64,000 bases of DNA from Taxillus chinensis (lineage: Eukaryota; Streptophyta; Magnoliopsida; Santalales; Loranthaceae). A program made the translations under genes and the position numbers. Shown here in pieces: positions 31,797 to 43,419 of the stretch (the stretch's first letter is position 1; every line of letters begins with the position of its first letter). The notes beneath the pieces are model-generated. The model saw nothing but the letters and a program-made list of their open reading frames with translations. It did not search any database and was not told where the DNA came from. The DNA lies in contig CM042085.1 in assembly GCA_023512835.1 (NCBI GenBank), positions 39,262,324 to 39,326,323 on the forward strand, written 5' to 3'.

Positions 31797-33113
31797 TGTC
31801 ATCACCGGTTTTCGTTCGGTCCGTTTGGGACGGGCTTAAACTAAACCAATGTTGAGAAATTTAGAGTCACCACCAACCTGCTTTTGGGGTATAGTTGGAT
31901 ACCCTATACTTTGAGTAGTTTAAGGTGTGGTCTATGTTATCGGAGAAGGGTTCGGGAGTTGGTTACATGTAGGGAAGGATTAAGACTCCACAACGCCTTT
32001 CAAGATCTATTTTCAGAAGAGGAGGTTTCTATTTATTTTCACTACTGTGATTGGGTTAAGGCACTATGGTTTTCTTAGAAAGTCTATGCTCTTTATTGAG
32101 CTAAGTTATTTGTTAAAGTTATGGTTAAAATTGATTTACCCTAAATTTTTAAAGGGAATCTTCAAAATGTTTTGTTTTGCTAAGGTTTTTTTGTTTTGTT
32201 TTTTTTTTTTGAAGTGAAAAATGAAATCCTAAGGTTTAGTTTTTTTTTTTTTTTGCTTTTTTTCATTTTTTGTTGTTATTTTTTTTTGTTTTTTTTGTTT
32301 TTGGTTGGAAAACGTTTTTTTGTTTTGTTTTTTTGCATTGTTTGGTTTTTGGTTTTTAGTGTGAAAAACGTTTTGTTTTTGTTTTTGTTTTTTGTTTTTT
32401 GTTTTTTGTTTTTTTGAAAACGTGTTATTTTTTTGGTTTTTTTAAAGAATTACAACTAAAAAACACATGTTTTTTTGTGGTTTTTTTTTTAAAATGTATC
32501 TTTTTTTTAAATGATAAAACTATGAACTAACACAATAACATATAAAGTGACATGTGTGATTGTGACATCCACAAATCAAATAACGACTCATTCTTTTTGT
32601 TACTATTCTTTACATATTACATCATACAACATATACAACAAATACAAGGAAAGTACAACACATACTAGAAGGGAGATACAAGGAAATTACAAGATATACC
32701 AACAACATAAAAAGAAACAAAATACAAGAAAATATTACATCAAATATAAACATAAATAAACAATAATAAGTGAACAAGCATAGAACCAACTTTAGAGCTT
32801 TAACACCGGACTTCCATGTGAATCTTGTCCATGCCGATAGTCGCCTACTCGAATTACCAAATCACCAAATTCAGTAGTGCAAATGATAGAATCACTGGGA
32901 CTTCGAGACCGCAACAATGTACGGAATCGAGAGAAGATAATGAAAAGTTGTTTTTTCCTTTTTTTTGGGCTTTGGGTAGAAAACGTGAAAGAGGGTGGAT
33001 ATGTTTTTTTTTTATTAAAATGGGAAAGAATTTTGGACTTGGGCAAGAGAACCCGTACGAGAGAGGAGTGAGAAAAGGATTTTTTTGCATTGTTTTTGGA
33101 AAGGGAACTCGTA

Positions 33114-33152
<39 letters not shown>

Positions 33153-33440
33153 TGGGAAGGAGAGTTTTCTATGTTTTTGATTTTTGATTTTGATCTTGGG
33201 AAAAGGAGAGGGCTGGGCAAACATCTTGGTGTTCTCAGGCAAAGGGAAAAAACTTGGGCATGTAAGTCTCCCAGGCGTGAGGGGAAGGACCCACTTTTTA
33301 TTGCCCTTGGACATAGCATTATTGCTGTATTTATTGATGTATTAGCCATGCCAACATTTTTTTATTTTTTGGATTCCATCTTATGTCATGGATCGATGAC
33401 TATGATCCGCTCTTTCGGGTTTCATATGAGCACATGTGAC
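31797..33440 (-). repeat. Element G 5' LTR, 3' portion (minus strand)
   Basis: Minus-strand reading ends AACCGGTGATGACA at 31797, like A's LTRs. Moving right, it has the CTCACCCC-like end block, the T/G-rich image of A's AAAC block (32180-32500), GTGGATGTCACAATC near 32560, and GA-rich sequence at 33115-33150. Beyond about 33300 similarity to A is weak and the junction with E is not resolved. The remaining part of the same LTR is at 63033-63562, on the far side of E. Confidence 0.7.
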
Positions 33441-33682
33441 CGACAGCATTGAAAAACATCTGCACAACTAATATAGACACATCATGTGAAGAAACAGTGA
33501 GCGAGCCCATGGACAGCCAATCAGCCAAAGGTCAAAGGTTAGTGCAAGCTCGGATCCAAATCAATGAAGTCCATTCGGGATGATTGGAGGGTAAGCGGAT
33601 CAATGGAAGGTTCAGATCCTTATTTCGTGTCAGAGGAAGCTTAGTCTCAATCAATAAGGCTCGGATCCTTAGTCTGTGTCAG
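33441..33682. other. Unassigned stretch between G and the recognised E LTR
   Basis: The stretch contains two related blocks, CAGATCCTTATTTCGTGTCAG and CGGATCCTTAGTCTGTGTCAG, differing at few positions, plus a third shorter one. It does not align visibly with E's 3' LTR. It may be a diverged U3 of E's 5' LTR or a remnant of G. No gene was seen. Confidence 0.35.
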
Positions 33683-34059
33683 ACCGAGGAATAGTTAGTG
33701 CTGAACGCATTCCGGAACTACAAGTTCCAAGGTAGTCTCTTAGGAATGTTTGTATAAATATTCATACTTGTACATTTGAAAAGTGCGTGCAAGTGAGCCT
33801 GAATCAACCCTGTGTATGCACAAGAGTTCAAAGACATAATATAGGCTAGTGTGTGAATCCTTTTGTAAACAGAGTGTAAAAGAGTCTTGCTTCTATTTTG
33901 TTGTATTTATCTTTTGATAATAAAACAAAATACTTCCACTATCTGGTTATCTTCCGCAGTGATTCTATCACTTAACTATATAGGTGTTGTGTCATAAGAG
34001 AATCAAAAGAGTTTCGATAAGAGCCTATTCACCCCCCTCTAGGCTCCAAGGGACCATCA
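33683..34059 (+). repeat. Element E 5' LTR, recognised 3' part
   Basis: From ACCGAGGAATAGTTAG onward it matches 62662-63032 closely, including GAACGCATTCCGGAACTACA, TTTGTATAAATATTCATAC (TATA-like, about 33750-33768), AATAAAACAAAATACTTCC and the end GGCTCCAAGGGACCATCA. The 900 or so bases expected upstream, with the GGAGTAAGGA array, are absent. Confidence 0.8.
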
Positions 34060-34061
34060 AG

Positions 34062-34073
34062 TGGTATCAGAGC
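34062..34073 (+). other. Primer binding site of E (initiator tRNA-Met)
   Basis: TGGTATCAGAGC lies two bases after the LTR end and is a perfect 12-base complement of the plant initiator tRNA-Met 3' end. Confidence 0.92.
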
Positions 34074-34120
34074 ACGTTCTATTTCTTCTAAGTAGAGATC
34101 CCACTCTTTCACTCTCAGCA

Positions 34121-35275
34121 ATGGCCGAAGAAAGCAGTATGCTATTCAACACTCGCCTTAACTCTGGAGGTGCACAAGAGCCCATCCCGAATCGTAGCAG
34201 CAGTGAAAACATTGACCCATCTCAACCTGCCGCCGCCACTCCTCAACCACGGAGTTCCTGGTTTTACTCTAACAAAACCGCCCAAATTCACACCCGAGCT
34301 TTTCTCCCTGGAAAGCTCGCATGGAGATGTTTATGGTATGCCATGATCATCTCATGTGGCCCCGTCTTCATCAAGAGATTCCAATTCCGATGATTATCGG
34401 AGAACATGGAGTTAGAAGGCCAAAGACGGATGTCGAACTCACCAACGATGAAAGAGCCGACGGTGCGCTAGCAAAAGGCTCACTGGCTTACGTTACATCA
34501 TCTTTGGATTCCGAGGCTTTCACGACGTCCAGGGCTACACGACAGCAAAGCTGTCTGGGGATAAACCGACAATCCTCTATGAGGGAGTCAGTCCCGGATG
34601 AAACATGATATGTGCTCTCGTACGTAACTTTGAGAGTTTCAATCACAAACCCGGCAAATCCCCATGTGAGCATCTATCGGAGATTCGGCAAGCTCATTCT
34701 AGAGCTAAAGACTCGTCAATGAACACTACACTCGGTCTCAAATCAATGACAAGTTCTTTCGATCCTCGCCGGATCGCTACTACTCCAAGCAGCTCCGGAT
34801 GCAAGCCGACAAAACCGGCCGTTCTCGCCCTTGAAGAAATATACGGAGAGCTTCGGACTCATGAGGTCAGATTCGGATACACCGACCGTGATGAGAAAAT
34901 AGCTCGGAAAGAAAAAGGGGTAGCCCTCAAAGATACGGAATGCTCCAAGAATCATCAAGAGGATGATACGGATGAGTCGAGAATCTCGACTCAGACGGTA
35001 AGAGGAAATAGCTCTTCTTGTCAAATCCTTTGAAGGATTCCTTCGAAAAGTAGAAAAGGATTCGTAAGATGCCCCTCATCATCCAAAAGGAAGGAGCGAT
35101 CGAGTCGAGCTCCCAAGAATGCTTTAATTGTGGGAAACCCGGTCACCGGGCCAAGGAATGCAAATCCAAATCTAAGACGGTAGAGAAAAGTGACAAGGTT
35201 ACTCCTGGACGTACCACCTCGCACAACAAAGAACAAGAGGAAGGCATTCGTGACAAAGTACATCAGCGGCTCTAA
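34121..35275 (+). pseudogene. gag: E gag region, frameshifted
   Basis: The ATG at 34121 begins MAEESSMLFNTRLNSGGAQE; the same start occurs in J at the right window edge, supporting it. ARMEMFMVCHDHLMWPRLHQ (34317-34376) matches the copia gag core pattern (W...ME.FL...D..MW). The zinc knuckle CFNCGKPGHRAKEC (35120-35161) is intact, CX2CX4HX4C. The pieces lie in three frames. Confidence 0.85.
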
Positions 35276-35800
35276 GAAGAGGAGGAATCCTGGATGATGA
35301 GCCAACTCCTAAGCCGAACGTCCGCCTCATGGCAAATACCGAGGAGCATCTCTCGGAATGCACTTGCCGTATCACTTGAAGTTAAAGATCAATCAAAGCA
35401 AGTGGATCCTCGAAAGTGGATGCTCCGGACATATGACGGTGATCGGACTCAGCTTGTAGAAGTTAATGAAAAATGAGGTCCATCCGTTTCATATGGTGAC
35501 AACAAGAAAGGAAAGATCTGGGTATGGCACTTTAACCGGCTCAGCCGTGTATCAATCACTAGAGTTGCACTAGTCGAAGGTTTCAAGCATAATTTACTAA
35601 GTGTCAAGAATTTATGTGACAAAGGAATACTGTTTCCTTTTATGTCCAACACCTACACACAAGAAGGGAAAACTTATCCGGATCAAGAGATGGGGACATA
35701 TACTCAGTGGTCTTAAGAATAATTCTTCCGAACTGTATGCTTCCTCACTAAAGCTTCAGATTAAGATAATTGGTTATATAACATAGGCGATGCACACATT
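35276..35800 (+). pseudogene. E protease region, degraded
   Basis: WILDSGCS-like active-site sequence is not clearly readable; KWMLRTYDGDRTQLVE (35418-35465) and GDNKKGKIWGYGTL-like wording (about 35500-35530) precede RVALVEGFKHNLLSVKNLCD (35562-35621), the standard end of copia proteases before the GAG-pre-integrase part. Frames change at least twice. Confidence 0.7.
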
Positions 35801-36510
35801 TAAACTTTAAGACATTATCTAAGTTAGCATCACTTGATCTTGTCAGTGGTCTACCTAAACTCAAATACCCCCGGAGACACTCTCTATCGAGAATGCCAAC
35901 TTGGGAAACAGACCAAACATAGCTTTAAGAGCAAATCGGCTAATTCAATAGTCCCTTTTACAAAAATCATACTTTAGTCGAGCGCAAGAATCATACTTTA
36001 GTCGAGGTCTGGCAGATCTATGTTAGCAGGGGCAACATTTCCCCCCAGTGTAGGGCCGAAGCCGTGTCCACCGCTTGCTATGTTCGTAACGTAACTCTAA
36101 TAAATAAATCTACCATGAAAACACCCCATGAGATGTGGAGAGGACGAAAGCCTTCCATTTCGCATTTTAAGAGCTTTTGGGTGTACTTGCTATATATTGA
36201 TAAATGGCAAAGAAACCCGAAATAAATTTGAACCAAAATCGATGATGGGATCTTTGTCGGGTACTCATTACATGCAAAAGGCTTATCGGGTCTTCAATAG
36301 AAAACTTTTTAAAGTTGAAGAATCTATCCATGTGACCTTTGATGAAACTAATCTTGATTGGTTAAAAGTTTCTTTTTCAAGTTCTAATGTACGGGTCCCG
36401 ACAAAGAACATCGACTATTCGAAGTTTATGAATGTTCCGTTACACATTCCACCAACCACGTGGCATCACCAAGGCACAAAGAAATTATATGGACGACGCT
36501 ACGGATGATT
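35801..36510 (+). pseudogene. E integrase region, truncated and frameshifted
   Basis: The zinc-binding part is only hinted at (about 35790-35940). The C-terminal half is clear: AEAVSTACYVRNVTLINKST and MKTPHEMWRGRKPSISHFK (36057-36173), then AFGCTCYILINGKETRNKFE and GVFVGYS-like to SKAYRVFNRKLFKVEESIHV-like sequence (36172-36345), ending with VTFDETN. The core between about 35940 and 36050 is much shorter than normal, so most of the DDE core is deleted. Confidence 0.8.
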
Positions 36511-37926
36511 CGGACTCAGGACTACCATTAAGCTCCGGACATACTCCTTCGGATACCCAAAATTCCAGAGCACCTTCAAGCCCGTCCGGACCGGCTTAAC
36601 ACCGAAAGAAACGGTTAAAGAACCACCTAGTTCTACCGTACCTTCTAATACGAAAACATCTCAGTGCGGAAGAAGCCCTAACCAACAGATATACCGAACC
36701 ACCTAATGCGCGAGCTTCAAATTATTCAAGATCAACCATCACATGCAAAATGGCGATGGACCCGAAACCATCCCTGGATCAAGTGATTGGTGATCCTATG
36801 CTGGTGTAAAAACAAGAGCAGCCACTTTCAACATGTGTCTTTACTCGTGTTTTCTATCTCAAATAGAACCAAAGGTGGTAGATAAAGCTCTTCGAGATTC
36901 GAATTGGATAGAAGCCATGCGAAGAAAATTCAATCAATTTAAGAGAAATAATGTGTGGACCTTAGTACCAAGGCCTAAGTCTCAATAAGTCATTGGAATT
37001 AAATGGGTGTTCGAAACAAGCTTGATACGGATTGAATAGTAATCCGGAACAAAGCGAACGGTAGCCAAAGGATATCGTCATGAAAAAGGAATAGACTATG
37101 ATGAGACCTTTGCTCCGGTAGCAAGACTTGAGGCAATCCGAACGCTTTGGCGTATGCTCATATGAAAACTCATAGTTTATCAAATGGACGCCAAGAGCGC
37201 ATTCTGAATGGAGATCTTCAAGAGGAGGTGTATGTTGAACAACCTCCCGCTCTCATTGAAATGGCAGACATCTAGTCTACAAGCTTTGGAAAGCTTTATA
37301 TGGTTTGAAGCAAGCTCCAAGAGCTTCGGTACGACACGTGTCAATTCCTACTTGCTCACAACTTCCAAAAAGGGAAGATAGATACCACCTTATTTCTATG
37401 AAAAGAGAAAGGACACACTCTAATCGTATAGATATACGTGGATGATATCATTTTTGGATCAACAAACCGAAGCTTTGTGAAGAGTTTGCAAAGTTGATGT
37501 CAGCAAGTTTGAGATGAGCATGATGGGAGAACTGTCTACTTCCTTGGAATATAAGTTAAAAACAATTGAAGGAAGGAATCTTCATTAATCAAGCTAAGTA
37601 CACTCACGATCTTATTAAGAAGTTTGGTATGGAAGGTTCATCTCCTGGTCAAAACTCCCTTCGCTCGGTGCCAAGTTAGATCCTGATGTGGATGGAATAT
37701 TAAGTAAATATGACTCGACTACGAGGGATGATAGGATCCTTCTTTGTATCTTACAGCAAGTCACCCCGGACATTATGTTTGCAACTTGCACATGTACACG
37801 ATATCAAGCGAATCCCAAGGAGTCACATATGCTTCATGTTAAACGGATATTAAGGTATCTCAAGGGAACGATGAATTTGGGACTCGGTACCCAAAGGAGT
37901 CCAACTTCACCTTATCCGGATACTCT
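36511..37926 (+). pseudogene. E reverse transcriptase region and start of RNase H
   Basis: Copia RT motifs in order: NWIEAMRRKFNQFKRNNVWT (about 36902-36961), [37 protein letters not shown] (37087-37146), QMDAKSAF, and YVDDIIFGSTN with the catalytic YVDD at 37435-37446. KLDPDVDGILSKYDSTTRDD-like and SHMLHVKRILRYLKGTMNLG (37827-37886) precede the RNase H start. C is inserted at 37927, in the codons corresponding to GYSD. Many stops and frameshifts are present. Confidence 0.87.
37922..37926 (+). repeat. Target-site duplication of C, left copy (ACTCT)
   Basis: ACTCT here matches ACTCG at 56793-56797 in four of five bases. Removing C joins E's RNase H reading colinearly, which confirms the junction. 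Confidence 0.8.
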
Positions 37927-38280
37927 TGTAATGACCCGTGTTTGGGTAGAACAAGCCGGAACGAAGATGAACAATACCTTGGGCGAACGCTTGGGTCGAA
38001 AGGTGGAAGACCCGAAGATTTGGGTCGTAGGGTCGAAGACCGATGGTCGAAGTTCGAAGGTTTGAGGGTCGAAAGTTAGATCTTCGAGATAGATCTTCGA
38101 GGCCGCGTTTCCTGCCTAATCTTCGAAGGAGTGTTTCTACGAGTCTTCGTGGCTTGGTTGTTAGAGAGTGTAATGAGCTCAAGTGGGAGCGCGTAGAGGC
38201 TGCGTGTGACAATGACCATGTTCGGATTGTGGGTATTTTGTCCCGTGTGGAAGCCGGAGTGGTTAGTTCATGTTTTATTT

Positions 38281-38430
38281 ATCAAAACTACGTCGTTTTG
38301 ATGGTGTGTTTCATTTATCAAAACTACGTCGTTTTGATGGTGGGATTTCATTTATCAAAACTACGTCGTTTTGATGGTGGAATTTCATTTATCAAAACTA
38401 CGTCGTTTTGATAAATGAGGTCTATATAAA
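38281..38430 (+). promoter_or_regulatory. LTR promoter of C: four ACGT palindromes and TATA box
   Basis: The 22-base near-palindrome (ATCAAAAC, base, ACGT, base, GTTTTGAT) occurs at 38281-38302, 38317-38338, 38354-38375 and 38391-38412, about every 36 to 37 bases, and TATATAAA follows at 38423-38430. The 3' LTR repeats this at 55381-55530 with one base change in the second copy (ACGTCA). Confidence 0.7.
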
Positions 38431-38949
38431 GAGGAGCTCTCTTTATTTTAGGTTTAGGGTTTTTGTTGTCGGCCGCCGTCACAGAGAGAGAGAGAGGGAG
38501 ATCGAGAGAGAGGGCTCCACGTGGCTGTCGTTGTCATTCCCGTGGTTGGGACGGCATTAAGCGTGGAGGCAAGAGCGTGGAGGATCTTTGAGGTAGGGGT
38601 TGTCCTTCCTGGTATGTTCCGGGGTTAGGCCCTCGTGGATATTTTGTAAAGTTTCCATTGTTATTGCTATAATACTTATATGTAAATTCATATATGTGTG
38701 ATCTCCTATATGAATGTTGGCCTTCAATGGCGATTTTGGTGTGTTTCTAGTGTTCGTGTGATGCATGAAAAGTGTTCGATAAAATACCCCGTGTGACATG
38801 CCCGCTACATGTTTGAGAAAATGCCCGCGGTTGGGTTTATGAGTACCGTGAATTTATGCACACGAATTGCTTGGTTTTATACCCGTGAGGCTTTGCATGC
38901 TAAGTGTTCGATGTTATGTCTGTGTGACTAAGTGTGGCTATGTGTCTCT

Positions 38950-39170
38950 GGGTTCTTGGAACCCGGTGGTTGTGGAAGCTCTGGGACCGGTTTGGAACCC
39001 GGTGGTCAGTGGAAGCCCGGACTGTTCTTGGAACCCGGTGGCTGTGGAAGCCCGGGACCGTTCTTGGGACCCGGTGGCGTGTGGAAGCCCGGGACCGGTT
39101 TTGGAACCCGGTGGCATGGAAGCCCGGGACTATTCTTGGAACCCGGTGGTCGTGGAAGCCCGAGAGTGTT
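38950..39170 (+). repeat. About 36-bp tandem repeat in C 5' LTR
   Basis: Around six copies of a unit with TTGGAACCCGGTGG and GGAAGCCCGGGAC follow each other. The 3' LTR has the array at 56055-56300. The array lies between the donor-like and acceptor-like sites. Confidence 0.9.
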
Positions 39171-39666
39171 TTTGTACCAGCCCGTGTATGATTGGATTTG
39201 CTGTTATAGCCGGTGAATTATATCTGGTGGAATAATTGAAGACGACACAAAGACTTAGACACAAGGCATGTAGATATTAAGTGTATGGGATGGGTTGGGA
39301 GACATGATCCCTACCGAGCCGTGGTTGCTCACCCCTCCTACCATGTTGTTTTCTTTACAGGAACCTACAGCGTTAGTGGGAACACCAAGGTGGAAGTCCT
39401 CCTTGTGGCTTGCTCATCATTATTTTGGGTTGTCTTGCTTTTCTTTTTGTAACTTTGTAACCCGAGGGGGAGATTGTAATGTGGAGTTCAATGTAATAAA
39501 AGTGTGTTTTGAACGTATTTGCTATGTTTGGACTCAATAAATGTAAGGTTGTTCTCTCGAATATAAAATGTGAGGTGTACATTGTATTCTAACCCCTCTA
39601 TCCAACTTGGGTAAAGGGAGGGTCACGTTCCGGTCTCCTCGGGTTGGAAATCCGGGCGTGACAATA

Positions 39667-39677
39667 TGGTATCGAGC
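39667..39677 (+). other. Primer binding site of C (initiator tRNA-Met type)
   Basis: TGGTATCGAGC starts four bases after the LTR end; one A is missing relative to the exact tRNA-Met complement, as in B and D. Confidence 0.75.
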
Positions 39678-40070
39678 ATGGTCTAGTTGGCTCTAGGGTA
39701 AGGCGGACTTGGTTATCTTGAGTCCTTTGGAGGAGCCTGGAGGGACGTGCCTAATCAACATGGTCCTCTTGGAGCCTCTAAGGTGTACTTGGGGTAGTCC
39801 AGTCTTGTGGTAGGATTTGCATGCATTGGCATTAGGGCACTAGTTGCATTTGTCGTGGAATGTATGCTAAACTGTGGATAAGATCATATGATTAAGTGAA
39901 ATGTGCAACTCTGAATTGTTTAACAATGTACTGAACTGTGCAATGTGATTGATGCAATGTATGTGTGTAATGTCATGTGATAGTGGAATTGATCAGCGGG
40001 GTAGAGGTAGTGACGCGATAGATTATAAAATTTGTTTTGACGTTTGTGCTTCTTACTTCGTGTAGTAAGA

Positions 40071-41470
40071 ATGCCGCCGAGGAGAGTGACACGTGCGTCC
40101 GGGGCAGTGGCTGATGAGTCATCTGCCCATGAGGGTCCGGGTGCGGGACCGTCCGTTGGAGGGCATGCGTTGTTACTGGCACAACTACAAGAAGGCATCC
40201 GGATGGAGGTACGAGAGCTACGGGAGGGACTCCGCAGGACGTTCGGGAGGAGGTGCGCCATGAGATGGCAAGACGGCAGGTGGTGCCACCACCACCACCA
40301 CCGCAGGAGAACCGCCTCGTGAGCGTGAAGTTTCTCCGCGTGGTATACCGACTCGTGCCGAGGATGATGTGGTGACACGGTTCCGGAAGGAACAACCTCC
40401 GCGATTTAAAGGGGGAGGACCCGGTGTTAGCCGAAAGCCAGGCCGAGGCAGATCGAGCATGTGTTTTCCTTTCTCCTACCCGGGAGGAGGATAAGGTGAG
40501 ACCCGGCCATTCGGCACTGGAAGGGGATGCTCCGGAGTGGTGGTTGAGTGTCGCGGGGAGCCGTGCGGTGCGGTTCATGCTTTGGGAGGAGTTTCTACAG
40601 CTCTTCCATGATGAGTTCTTCCCGGAATCTTTGAGATGGCAGAAGAGAGAGGAATTTGGCAGCCTAAAGCAAGGATCAAAGATGGTGCCCGAGTATGAGC
40701 GGGAGTTCCGGAGTTCGAGTAGGTTTGCCCCCGAGACAGTGGCAAAGGAGGACCCGAAGGCCCACAAGTTCACTGGTCTTAGGCCAGCCCTCAGGGAGAG
40801 GGTGGCGATTCTACGTTTGAGGACATATGCCGAGGTCGTGAGACAACACGTATAGCCGAGAGGGAGCCGGAGGATGGGAGGCAGGTCCATCAGGTCGTCG
40901 GTGCAGGGTGGTCCGAACGCGATTCGGGGTCCAAGAGGCCTAAGACCGAGGAGAGAGAGCAGCTTCCTTCCACAGCAGGGGACAGACATTGGTGAACCCA
41001 GGGAGGTCTAGCTTTGGCGGTGGCAAGACAGGCGGTCCAAAGAGAGGTCTCCGCGGTTGTTACCGCTGTGGGGAGCAAGGCCACTTGAGGAAAGAGTGTC
41101 CAAAGAGGGATCGGAAATGCCATCGTTGGGGACGAGAGGGCCATCTCGAGCCGGGTTTGCCGGACCGGCAATGGGGAGTTGGAGGCATGACATCCAAGAC
41201 AAGGAGTGATGCCAGCTTCGTGCACCAGCAGAGAGACCAGCTCGTCGGCTGGCCGGCTAGTCGGGCAGATCGAATCAGACCCGACCTCGGGGAGGCCGGA
41301 GCGGCAGCAGACCCAGGCTCGGAGGCAGCCTTGGTGGGAAGCGCCGCCGAGTGAGCCGACCAGTGGCACGGGCCAAGGGAGGGTGTTCATACTGGAGGCG
41401 ACGTGACCGGAGGAGGTCGAACTACCACCCCCACCACCCGAGGGTGGAGCAAGACCATCGGTGGTTAGAG
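40071..41470 (+). pseudogene. gag: C gag region, frameshifted
   Basis: The ATG at 40071 starts MPPRRVTRASGAVADESSAH. The core at 40490-40850 reads largely in one frame: LEGDAPEWWLSVAGSRAVRF, MLWEEFLQLFHDEFFPESLR, PEYEREFRS and KAHKFTGLRPALRERVAILR. The zinc knuckle CYRCGEQGHLRKEC (41058-41099) is intact, and a second, damaged knuckle (CHRWGREGH) follows at once. It is the best preserved gag of the three chromoviruses. Confidence 0.88.
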
Positions 41471-41800
41471 GTACCCTTTTGATCTCCCGTACATTAGCTT
41501 CGTTCTTTTCGATACGGGTGTATCGTGTTCGTTTGTTGCCGAGCTTGTGATAGATAGCTTGGGGTTAGCTGTGTGGAGGCAGCCAGGCCCCTAGTTGTTG
41601 AGTCTCCAGTGGGGGGTATGATTGAGGTGTGGCGTGTTTGCCGTGGATCGTGTGTTAACCATAGGAGAGGTGGAGCCGCATTTTGACTTGCATGTGATGC
41701 CTTTGCGTACGTTTGACCCGATCTTGGGTATGGATTGGCTTATGGCTTTCCAAGCCAAGATAGATCGTTATCGGCGGCGGGTATCCTTCGTGACACCTCG
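41471..41800 (+). pseudogene. C aspartic protease region
   Basis: LFDTGVSCSFVAELVIDSLG (41505-41564) has the intact DTG active site at 41511-41519. FDPILGMDWLMAFQAKIDRY (41709-41768) is the second conserved half. A frameshift around 41640 separates them. Confidence 0.85.
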
Positions 41801-41929
41801 CAGGGACCTCTTGCACCTTGCGCAGGGGGAGTGGGACTGTGAGGTGAGTCGGGCCGGGCCAGTGTTGGGACCGGTGGGGTGCCATTACCCACAGGTTGGC
41901 AGCCCCGACCTTTGCCGAGGAGGGGAAGG

Positions 41930-42880
41930 TGGAAAAGAGGGTGTGGCCCGCTATTGTGGACCAATTTCGGGATGTTTTTCCTGAAGTGTTGAGGAGTTTG
42001 CCACCTAAGAGGAGTGTGGAGTTCACCATTGAGTTGGTTTGGGGACGGGTCCGATTCCCAATGCAGCGGATCGTATGGGGCCACCGAGTCGAGGGAACTT
42101 CAGAGGCAAATCGAGGAGTTGGTGGGCCAGGGGTATATCGACCGAGTACTTCACCTTGGGGTGCTCCGGTGCTCTTTGCTAAGAGGGCCGATGGCACACT
42201 TCGTCTCCGCATCGACTACGTGAAGTCGAATTTAGTGACCGTGAAGAACAAGTACCCGTTGCCCTCGGATAGATGACCTGTTTGACCAATTGAGTAGAGC
42301 CCAAGTGGTTTTCCAAAATAGATTTACGGTCGGGGTATCATCGGTTGAGGGTTAGGAGGGAGACATCCCTAAGACGGCCTTTCGGTGCAGGTATGGGCAC
42401 TACGAGTGGATAGTGATGCCTTTTGGGCTCACTAATATGCCGGCAGTATTTATGCATTTGATGAACCAAGTCTTTGCCCCATACTTAGACTCGTTCGTGG
42501 TGGTGTTTATCGACGATATCTTGGTGTATTCCAAGACCGAGAAGGAGCATGTGGAACACTTGGCAACAGTGTTGCAAACCTTGAGGGACCAGCAGCTGTT
42601 TGCTAAGTTTAGCAAGTGTGAGTTTTGGCTGCAGGAGGTTCACTTTCTTGGCCACGTGGTGTCAGCTGAGGGAGTTAGGGTGGACCCAGCCAAGATTGAG
42701 GCGGTATCATCATGGGAGAGGCCAACCAATGTTTTCGAGATTCGTAGCTTTCTTAGTTTGGCAGGCTATTATCGCCGTTTTGTAGAGGGGTTCTCCCGTT
42801 TGGCGGCTCCTATGACGGCGTTGACTAGGAAAGGAGTGAAATTTGAGTGGACAGACAAGTGCCAGCAGGCGTTTGAGACT
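41930..42880 (+). pseudogene. C reverse transcriptase region
   Basis: [20 protein letters not shown] (41967-42026), the polymerase entry, is in frame with the linker. [20 protein letters not shown] (42144-42203) and the YPLP block follow. From 42413 one frame runs through MMPFGLTN, the catalytic FIDD at 42506-42517 ([20 protein letters not shown]), [20 protein letters not shown] and [20 protein letters not shown]. The RT palm and connection are therefore nearly intact; only the segment 42200-42410 is shifted. Confidence 0.9.
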
Positions 42881-43310
42881 CTCAAAACCCGTTTGACCAC
42901 TGCACCTGTGTTGAGGTTGCCTAGGGAGCATATTCCGTATGAGGTATATCGTGATGCGTCCAGGGTTGGCTTTTGGGGTGTGTGCTATGCGGGAGCACAA
43001 GTGTGGTCGCTTATGGGTCGAGGCAGTTGAAGCCTTATGAGCAGAATTATCCTACTCATGACCTTGAGTTAGCGGCTGTCATCTTCGCCCAAGAGTTGGC
43101 AGCACTACCTCTTGGGGGAAAAGTTTGTGGTGTTCTCGGATCACAAGAGCCTTCAGACATCTTTACTCGAAGGACTTGAATTTGAGGCAAAGGAGATGGG
43201 TGGAGTATTTGCAGACCTTTGACTTTACTCTTGCCTATACCCCGGGCAAGGGTAATGTTGTAGTTGACGCGTTGAGCAGGAGAGGCAAAGCCGAGGTGGC
43301 CGTGAGAGAG
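42881..43310 (+). pseudogene. C RNase H region
   Basis: [20 protein letters not shown] (42867-42926) and [17 protein letters not shown] (42939-42989) open the domain. [20 protein letters not shown] followed by LAAVIFA (43006-43086) and VEYLQTFDFTLAYTPGKGNV (43203-43262) continue in other frames, ending VDALSRRGKAE. In active relatives the YCDAS aspartate is at the first block; here it reads YRDAS. Confidence 0.85.
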
Positions 43311-43419
43311 TGGAAGCCGATGGAGCAGCAGGGTGATGTTGCGGCTGCAGCTGTTGTTCGTGATGGTGGGACAATCCTGAGTCCTTTGGTGGTTGTGCCT
43401 GAGTTGTACCAGCGCGTCC

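Larger units (their letters stand above)
37927..39663 (+). repeat. Element C 5' LTR
   Basis: Visible elements: TCGAAG-rich start (37990-38110), four ACGT palindromes (38281-38412), TATATAAA at 38423-38430, a TTTTAGGTTTAGGGTTT box at 38447-38463, GA-rich leader (38483-38512), donor-like GAG/GTAGGG at 38590-38598, a 36-bp tandem array (38950-39170), acceptor-like TTCTTTACAG ending at 39360, AATAAA at 39495-39500, and the end GGCGTGACA. Confidence 0.93.

Noticed and set aside
39973..40989. 338-codon open frame on the minus strand
   Set aside because: It lies antisense to C gag, whose plus-strand domains and start are clear and shared with B. The frame is open by composition.
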